Of a stretch of 64,000 nt of DNA, positions 57,552 through 64,000 are shown in pieces. Origin of the DNA: Alphaproteobacteria bacterium (lineage in GTDB: Bacteria; Pseudomonadota; Alphaproteobacteria; Micropepsales; Micropepsaceae); NCBI GenBank assembly GCA_947462105.1, contig CANHNJ010000002.1, forward strand, positions 62,001 through 126,000, in the 5' to 3' direction. A program made the position numbers and the translations under genes. Position 1 is the stretch's first letter; every line of letters begins with the position of its first letter. A model generated the notes under the pieces. The model was not told the origin of the DNA, searched no databases, and saw only the letters and a list, made by a program, of their open reading frames with translations.

Positions 57552-58520
57552 ATGAAACAGCGCCTTCTTCTTTCCGCCGCCGCGCTTTTGCTGTGCGCCG
57601 TCTTACCGGCCCAGGCCCAACTCTTCGGCCCCAGCGACGAGCAGATCGCGCATGAGAACGGCCAGGACGCCCAGATCCGCGCCAATGCCCAGGCCATCGA
57701 ATTGGCCAACCAGCAGGCGCAACAGGCCCAGCAGACGCAGCAGCAATTGCAGGCGCAGATTCGCGATCTCAACGACCGGGTTCGCAACCTCACTGACAGC
57801 CTGGCGCGTGCCACCGGCACCAACGAGGAGCTTTCGCACCAGATCGCGCAGCAGAATGCCAGGATCGAAAGCCAGGGCCGCGATTTTGCCTATCGCCTGT
57901 GCGTGCTTTCGGCGCAGCAGCTGGGCGCCGATCCGCAAGGCCTGAACTGCGCCGCCGCCGGTACGCAGAGCGCCTCTGCCGCGCCGCGCCTGAACGCGCC
58001 GATGACGGTGGCGCTGGGCTCGTCGCTGCCACCGATCATGCCCAACTCGGTGGTGCCGTCTTCGGGCACCACGGGCCGTGGTCCCGGCACACTGGGCACG
58101 CTCGCCGCTGCAGGCCCGCCGGCCGCAGCCGGTGGCGATGGGCGCGAGTTCGACAGCGCCATGAACCTGTTGTCGCGGGCGCAGTATAACGAGGCCAGCG
58201 CCGCCTTTCGCTCCTATGCCGACGGCCATCCCGACGATCTCGAGCTGGCGCCGCAGGCGCTCTACTGGGTCGGCAATATCGCCTACATGCAACAGGACTA
58301 TACCGGCGCGGCGCGCATATTTGCTGAGCAGATCAAGAAGTATCCCAAGTCGCCGCGCGGCGCGGACAGCATGCTGAAGATGGGCCAGGCGCTGGTGGCG
58401 CAGGGACAGACCAGCAATGGCTGCACCGCCTTCGCCGCCATCCGGAAGCAGTATCCCGATGCCTCGCCCTCCACCGTTACTGCCGCAGCGAATGCGCGCC
58501 GCGCCGCCAAGTGTGGCTGA
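57552..58520 (+). CDS. cpoB: Cell division coordinator CpoB (YbgF)
   Basis: The 322-residue periplasmic protein has a signal peptide (LLLSAAALLLCAVLPAQAQ), a Gln-rich coiled coil that forms trimers (QAQQTQQQLQAQIRDLNDRV), a low-complexity linker and C-terminal TPR repeats (FDSAMNLLSRAQYNEASAAF, LYWVGNIAYMQQDYTGAARI, MLKMGQALVAQGQTSNGCTA). It tunes PBP1B and Tol-Pal during division. AAGGTAGG precedes the ATG at 57552. Confidence 0.92.
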   Translation: MKQRLLLSAAALLLCAVLPAQAQLFGPSDEQIAHENGQDAQIRANAQAIELANQQAQQAQQTQQQLQAQIRDLNDRVRNLTDSLARATGTNEELSHQIAQQNARIESQGRDFAYRLCVLSAQQLGADPQGLNCAAAGTQSASAAPRLNAPMTVALGSSLPPIMPNSVVPSSGTTGRGPGTLGTLAAAGPPAAAGGDGREFDSAMNLLSRAQYNEASAAFRSYADGHPDDLELAPQALYWVGNIAYMQQDYTGAARIFAEQIKKYPKSPRGADSMLKMGQALVAQGQTSNGCTAFAAIRKQYPDASPSTVTAAANARRAAKCG

Positions 58521-59559
58521 TCGCGCACCCGCCAATCTTGACGCCCGTTTCGCGCGGGTGATGGAAGAGTTCGCTGCAGGCGTCGCCTGGCCAGGCGCCG
58601 TGGCGGTGTCGGGCGGTGGCGACAGCCTCGCCCTGATGCATCTGCTGGCGCGCTGGGCGAAGAAGGCGAAGCTGACGCCGCCACAGGTTCTCGTCGTCGA
58701 TCACGGATTGCGGCCGGAATCGCGCAAGGAAGCGCTGGGCGCTGCCCGCAAGGCCCGCGCCCTGGGTCTTTCCGCCACCGTGCTGCGCTGGACGGGACCG
58801 CATCCAAAAAGTGGTATCGAGGCGGCGGCGCGCCAGGCCCGCTACGCCCTGATGGGCGCGTGGCTGACGCGCAAGAAGCTCACCACGCTTTATGTGGGGC
58901 ATAACCAGGACGAGCAGGCCGAGACCTTCCTGCTGCGGCTGGCGCGGGGCAGCGGCATTGATGGCCTGGCCGCGATGCGGCCGCTGGCGCCCTATCCGCT
59001 GGCCGATTTCCCGCAACTGGCGGTGGCGCGGCCGCTGCTGGGCTTCAGTCGTGCCGAGCTGCGCGCCTGGCTGACGGCGCGGCGCGAAAGCTGGGTGGAA
59101 GATCCCATGAATGACGATCCGCGCTTTGATCGCATCAAGCTGCGCCGTCTGGGGCCTGCCCTGGCCGAAGCGGGCCTGACGCCCGCCCGCATCGCGCTGG
59201 CCGCCGGGCACATGGCGGCGGCGCGCGACCTGATGGAAGGATTGACCGAGGCGCTGCTGGACCGCATCGCCAGCCCGGACCGGGACGGCATCCTGATTGA
59301 TGGCGGCGCGCTGGGCGCTGCGCCCCGCGCGCTGGGTCTGCGGGCCCTGGCCGCGCTGTTGCAGGCGGCTTCGGGCGCGGCCTACCGCCCCCGCTTCGAG
59401 TCCCTGGAGCGGCTGTTCGACCGGCTGGCCGCGCAGACTCTGGGCGGCGGCATGACCCTGTCGGGCTGCCGCATCGGCCCGGCCCCGGCGCGCGAGCGGC
59501 TTTTCGGGGCCCAGACCCTCAAACTGACCCGCGAAAAACCCCGGAAAAGCCCCATTTGA
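58492..59559 (+). CDS. tilS: tRNA(Ile)-lysidine synthetase
   Basis: The enzyme (355 residues from the ATG at 58492) converts C34 of tRNA-Ile(CAU) to lysidine with ATP. It has the PP-loop AVSGGGDSLALMHLLAR, VVDHGLRPESRKEA, and YVGHNQDEQAETFLLRLARG, plus the ARPLLGFSRAELRAWL region. The C-terminal domain is short. The start is not certain: the ATG at 58492 overlaps cpoB by 29 bases, while an in-frame GTG at 58513 overlaps its stop more tightly. Confidence 0.92.
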   Translation: MRAAPPSVADRAPANLDARFARVMEEFAAGVAWPGAVAVSGGGDSLALMHLLARWAKKAKLTPPQVLVVDHGLRPESRKEALGAARKARALGLSATVLRWTGPHPKSGIEAAARQARYALMGAWLTRKKLTTLYVGHNQDEQAETFLLRLARGSGIDGLAAMRPLAPYPLADFPQLAVARPLLGFSRAELRAWLTARRESWVEDPMNDDPRFDRIKLRRLGPALAEAGLTPARIALAAGHMAAARDLMEGLTEALLDRIASPDRDGILIDGGALGAAPRALGLRALAALLQAASGAAYRPRFESLERLFDRLAAQTLGGGMTLSGCRIGPAPARERLFGAQTLKLTREKPRKSPI

Positions 59560-59707
59560 GGGCCAGCACGCGGTTGCGGGGCGGGGGGCAAAGGGCTTAA
59601 CGTTTTGATGGCTGGAAACAGGTTAGAAACGCTCTATCTAAGGATAGGGCGCGAAGCCCCGGCATGACGGTCCGACGCGCAGTTTCCGGGCCAGGAAAGG
59701 TACCGCC

Positions 59708-61633
<1,926 letters not shown>

Positions 61634-61655
61634 CTGGCGCAAATCTGATAGGATG

Positions 61656-61686
61656 GGGCGGCTTTCAGGGCCGCCCTTTCTTTTTG
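61656..61686 (+). terminator. Intrinsic terminator between ftsH and folP
   Basis: GGGCGGC (61656-61662) and GCCGCCC (61670-61676) form a 7-bp stem with a TTTCAGG loop, followed by TTTCTTTTT. The folP ATG is only one base past the end of this element and has no recognisable ribosome site. Confidence 0.75.
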
Positions 61687-61687
61687 C

Positions 61688-62485
61688 ATGAACATCTTCG
61701 GCATTCTCAACGTCACGGACGACAGCTTCTCCGACGGCGGCAAATTCCTCAGCCCCGACGCGGCCATCGCCCATGCCGAATTGCTGGCAGCAGCCGGTGC
61801 CGATGTGATCGACATCGGCGCGGCGTCCTCCAATCCGCGCTCCGCCGCCGTGCCCGCCGAGATCGAGATCGCGCGGCTGGCCGCCATCGTGCCGGCGCTG
61901 CAGGCGCGAGGGCTGAAAATTTCCGTCGATACCTTCTCACTGCCGGTACAGCGCTGGGCGCTGCGCCACGGCGTGGAGTATCTCAACGACATTCACGGCT
62001 TTCCCGACGACGCGCTCTATCCCGAACTCGCCAAGGCGAAATGCGGCCTGGTGGTGATGCACATGGTGCAGGAGGGCGGCGTGGCGGTGGGCATGGATGT
62101 GCCGACGCCGGAAATCTTCGCCCGCGTCACAAGCTTCTTCGATCACCGCATCGCGGCGCTGACGGCGGCGGGGATCGCGCGCGAACGGCTGGTGCTCGAT
62201 CCCGGCATGGGCTTCTTCCTTGGCCGCGATCCGCAGAACTCGTTCGAGATCTTGCGCCGCCTGCCGGAGCTGAAAGCGCGCTATGGCTTGCCGATGCTGG
62301 TCTCGGTCTCGCGCAAGTCCTTCCTGCGGGCCGGGCGGCCGCCGGGCGGCAGCGACGTGGCAGGCGCCAGCCTTGCCGCCGAGCTGTTCGCGCAGGCCAA
62401 TGGCGCCACGCATATCCGCACCCATGCGCCGGGGCCGCTTCGGATGGGCCTCAAGACCCTGAAAGACATAGGGAAATCGCGGTAA
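61688..62485 (+). CDS. folP: Dihydropteroate synthase, Sul1/Sul2-like type
   Basis: The 265-residue TIM-barrel enzyme joins pABA and hydroxymethyl-dihydropterin pyrophosphate in folate synthesis. The start [15 protein letters not shown] has Asp where ordinary FolP has Pro (NVTPDSFSDGG). The FolP loop GGESTRPG is replaced by [13 protein letters not shown], and [48 protein letters not shown]-like ([11 protein letters not shown]) and RTHAPG agree with the mobile sulfonamide-resistance enzymes Sul1/Sul2 as I remember them. Thus it is a chromosomal relative of Sul enzymes in the normal folP position before glmM. It may be intrinsically insensitive to sulfonamides; no other folP is visible here. 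A terminator lies right before the start. Confidence 0.9.
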   Translation: MNIFGILNVTDDSFSDGGKFLSPDAAIAHAELLAAAGADVIDIGAASSNPRSAAVPAEIEIARLAAIVPALQARGLKISVDTFSLPVQRWALRHGVEYLNDIHGFPDDALYPELAKAKCGLVVMHMVQEGGVAVGMDVPTPEIFARVTSFFDHRIAALTAAGIARERLVLDPGMGFFLGRDPQNSFEILRRLPELKARYGLPMLVSVSRKSFLRAGRPPGGSDVAGASLAAELFAQANGATHIRTHAPGPLRMGLKTLKDIGKSR

Positions 62486-62573
62486 GAGAGCGTCACCCTT
62501 CGTGACGCGACGCCGTGGATGGGGTTTGTTATCCAATCATGGTAAATTCCCCCTTATTTCCGGAAATTCCCGC

Positions 62574-63920
62574 ATGACCCGCAAATATTTCGGCACTGAC
62601 GGCATTCGTGGCCGCACCAACTCCGCCGCCCTGACGCCCGAAGTGGCGATGAAGGCGGGCATGGCAGCAGGCCGCGTCTTCACCAAGGGCGGCCATCGTC
62701 ACCGCGTCGTGATCGGCAAGGACACGCGCCTGTCGGGCTACATGATCGAAAGCGCGCTGGTCGCCGGTTTCACCGCCGTGGGCATGGATGTGTTCCAGTT
62801 CGGCCCGCTGCCCACCCCCGCCGTCGCCATGCTGACGCGGTCTTTGCGCGCCGATCTGGGCGTGATGATCACCGCCTCGCACAATCCCTTTACCGACAAC
62901 GGCATCAAGTTCTTCGGCCCCGACGGCCAGAAACTGTCGGACGAAGTCGAGCTGGAAATCGAGGCGCTGATGGATGGCGGCCTGGCCGATGGTTTGGCTC
63001 TGGGCGGCGCGATTGGCCGCGCCAAGCGCGTCGATGACAGCCAGGCGCGCTATATCGAGTTCGCCAAGCGGACGATTCCCCGCAATGTGCGGCTGGATGG
63101 GCTGCGCATCGTGATCGATTGCGCCAACGGCGCTGCCTACAAGGTCGCGCCCGCCGTGCTATGGGAACTGGGGGCGGATATCGTGCCGCTGGGCGTCACC
63201 CCGGACGGCGTCAACGTCAATCTCGATTGCGGCTCCACCCATCCAGAGGCCCTCTGCGCCAAGGTGCGCGAAGTGCGCGCCGATTTCGGCATCGCGCTGG
63301 ACGGCGACGCCGACCGCGTCGTGATGGCCGATGAAAAGGGCGAGATCATCGATGGCGACCAGATCCTGGCGTTGATCGCCAAGAGCTGGTCGAAGAGCGG
63401 CAAGCTCAAGGGCGGCGGCGTGGTCGGCACCGTGATGTCGAATGCCGGGCTGGATCATTACCTGCAATCGCTGGGCCTGACGCTGGCGCGCTCCGCCGTC
63501 GGCGACCGCTATGTGCTGGAACAGATGCTCAAGGGCGGCTTCAATGTCGGCGGCGAGCAGTCGGGCCACATCATCCTCTCCGATATTTCCACCACCGGGG
63601 ACGGGCTGGTGGCGGCGCTGCAGGTGCTGGCGGTGCTGGCGGGTGAGGGCAAGCCGGCGTCCGAGGCCGCCCACCTGTTCAATCCCCTGCCGCAGATATT
63701 GGAGAATGTGCGCTTCAAGAAAGGCACGCCGCTGGAAAATGCCAAGGTCAAGTCCTGCATCGAGGCCGGCAATGCCCGCCTGGGCAGCCATGGCCGCATC
63801 CTGGTGCGCAAGTCCGGCACCGAGCCCTTGATCCGCGTCATGGCCGAAGGCGAGGACGAAACGCTGGTGCGCGCCGTGGTGCGCGATATCGCCAACGCGA
63901 TCGAAGAGGCAGCGGCTTGA
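62574..63920 (+). CDS. glmM: Phosphoglucosamine mutase
   Basis: The 448-residue enzyme converts glucosamine-6-P to glucosamine-1-P for cell-wall and LPS synthesis. It has [20 protein letters not shown], the phosphoserine loop [17 protein letters not shown] with Ser102, the metal loop [21 protein letters not shown], and the phosphate-binding [16 protein letters not shown] start at the ATG at 62574, which matches the family. A 7-bp hairpin (GCGTCAC/GTGACGC, 62490-62508) lies between folP and glmM without a T-run. Confidence 0.97.
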   Translation: MTRKYFGTDGIRGRTNSAALTPEVAMKAGMAAGRVFTKGGHRHRVVIGKDTRLSGYMIESALVAGFTAVGMDVFQFGPLPTPAVAMLTRSLRADLGVMITASHNPFTDNGIKFFGPDGQKLSDEVELEIEALMDGGLADGLALGGAIGRAKRVDDSQARYIEFAKRTIPRNVRLDGLRIVIDCANGAAYKVAPAVLWELGADIVPLGVTPDGVNVNLDCGSTHPEALCAKVREVRADFGIALDGDADRVVMADEKGEIIDGDQILALIAKSWSKSGKLKGGGVVGTVMSNAGLDHYLQSLGLTLARSAVGDRYVLEQMLKGGFNVGGEQSGHIILSDISTTGDGLVAALQVLAVLAGEGKPASEAAHLFNPLPQILENVRFKKGTPLENAKVKSCIEAGNARLGSHGRILVRKSGTEPLIRVMAEGEDETLVRAVVRDIANAIEEAAA

Positions 63921-63948
63921 CCAAAAGCCGCTGCCGCGGCGTGCACGC

Positions 63949-64000
63949 ATGATCTCGCGGCTTCTCATTATTGCCGGATCGGATTCCGGCGGCGGCGCCG
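63949..64000 (+). CDS. thiD: Hydroxymethylpyrimidine/phosphomethylpyrimidine kinase (start only)
   Basis: Only the first 17 codons lie in the window: MISRLLIIAGSDSGGGA. The IAGSDSGGGAG start is the substrate and nucleotide-binding signature of ThiD, which phosphorylates HMP and HMP-P in thiamine synthesis. The gene runs off the right edge. It lies 28 bp after glmM and may be co-transcribed. Confidence 0.85.
   Translation, partial: MISRLLIIAGSDSGGGA

Overview
The window is a GC-rich alphaproteobacterial chromosome segment. The family-level evidence is a PhaR/PhaA/PhaB polyhydroxyalkanoate set, DUF4908, DUF2141 and DUF4164 proteins, a 6S RNA between zapA and fau, an orphan Flp-type pilin, and a perfect CtrA-type box (TTAA-N7-TTAA). 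The genus cannot be fixed from sequence alone. Relatives of Parvibaculum/Rhodobiaceae, Rhizomicrobium/Micropepsaceae or Caulobacterales would all fit. No rRNA, tRNA, CRISPR array, prophage or insertion sequence was recognised. Genes are dense and mostly housekeeping.

Layout. 0-3 kb: a membrane protein and a DEDDh exonuclease diverge from the CtrA box, followed by a cupin, a Flp pilin and a DUF4908 protein. 3.3-6 kb: aconitase acnA. 6-8.6 kb: two overlapping small ORFs and a frameshifted, catalytically degenerate PAS-GGDEF-EAL gene. 8.7-12.3 kb: the PHA locus (phaR diverging from phaA, a small helical protein, phaB) with TGC-rich palindromes as likely PhaR operators. 12.5-15.2 kb: cytochrome c maturation genes ccmABCDG, with an in-frame palindromic insertion in ccmA. 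15.2-24.2 kb: MarR regulator, YciB/IspZ, ftsY, dapF, prolyl oligopeptidase, two tandem Tat-exported SMP-30 proteins and a GAF-DHp protein. 24.5-28.6 kb: translation and secretion cluster ffh-rpsP-rimM-trmD-rplS, then an HU-like gene. 28.6-37.2 kb: a copper-type outer-membrane barrel, mdh, a frameshifted barrel with a DUF2141 partner, an MFS exporter, PAP2/OmpA, suhB and efp. 37.2-41.6 kb: thiE and a glycolytic operon gap-(small membrane protein)-pgk-fba. 41.7-44.1 kb: DUF4164-zapA-6S RNA-fau-ymdB. 44.2-47.5 kb: a PadR-linked subclass-B3-like metallo-beta-lactamase and an ahpC-ahpD peroxide pair. 47.7-53.2 kb: yebC, mlaD, a KefB-type antiporter, and ruvC-ruvA-ruvB-ybgC. 53.3-64 kb: the tol-pal envelope operon, cpoB, tilS, ftsH, folP, glmM and the start of thiD.

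The most striking observations are two. First, the folP between ftsH and glmM resembles the mobile sulfonamide-resistance dihydropteroate synthases (Sul1/Sul2) far more than ordinary FolP. Mobile sul2 is itself often found next to glmM fragments, so this looks like a native chromosomal counterpart of that arrangement. Second, several families of roughly 100-160 bp composite palindromic repeats occupy intergenic spaces. The core of one family seems to have inserted in frame into ccmA, much like Rickettsia palindromic elements.

Other points of interest are a likely Irr/ICE box at ahpC, a 36-of-40-base dyad at padR, a 16-bp perfect hairpin in the rplS leader, a TolQ with an added signal peptide, and two frameshifted genes that may be real pseudogenes or assembly errors.
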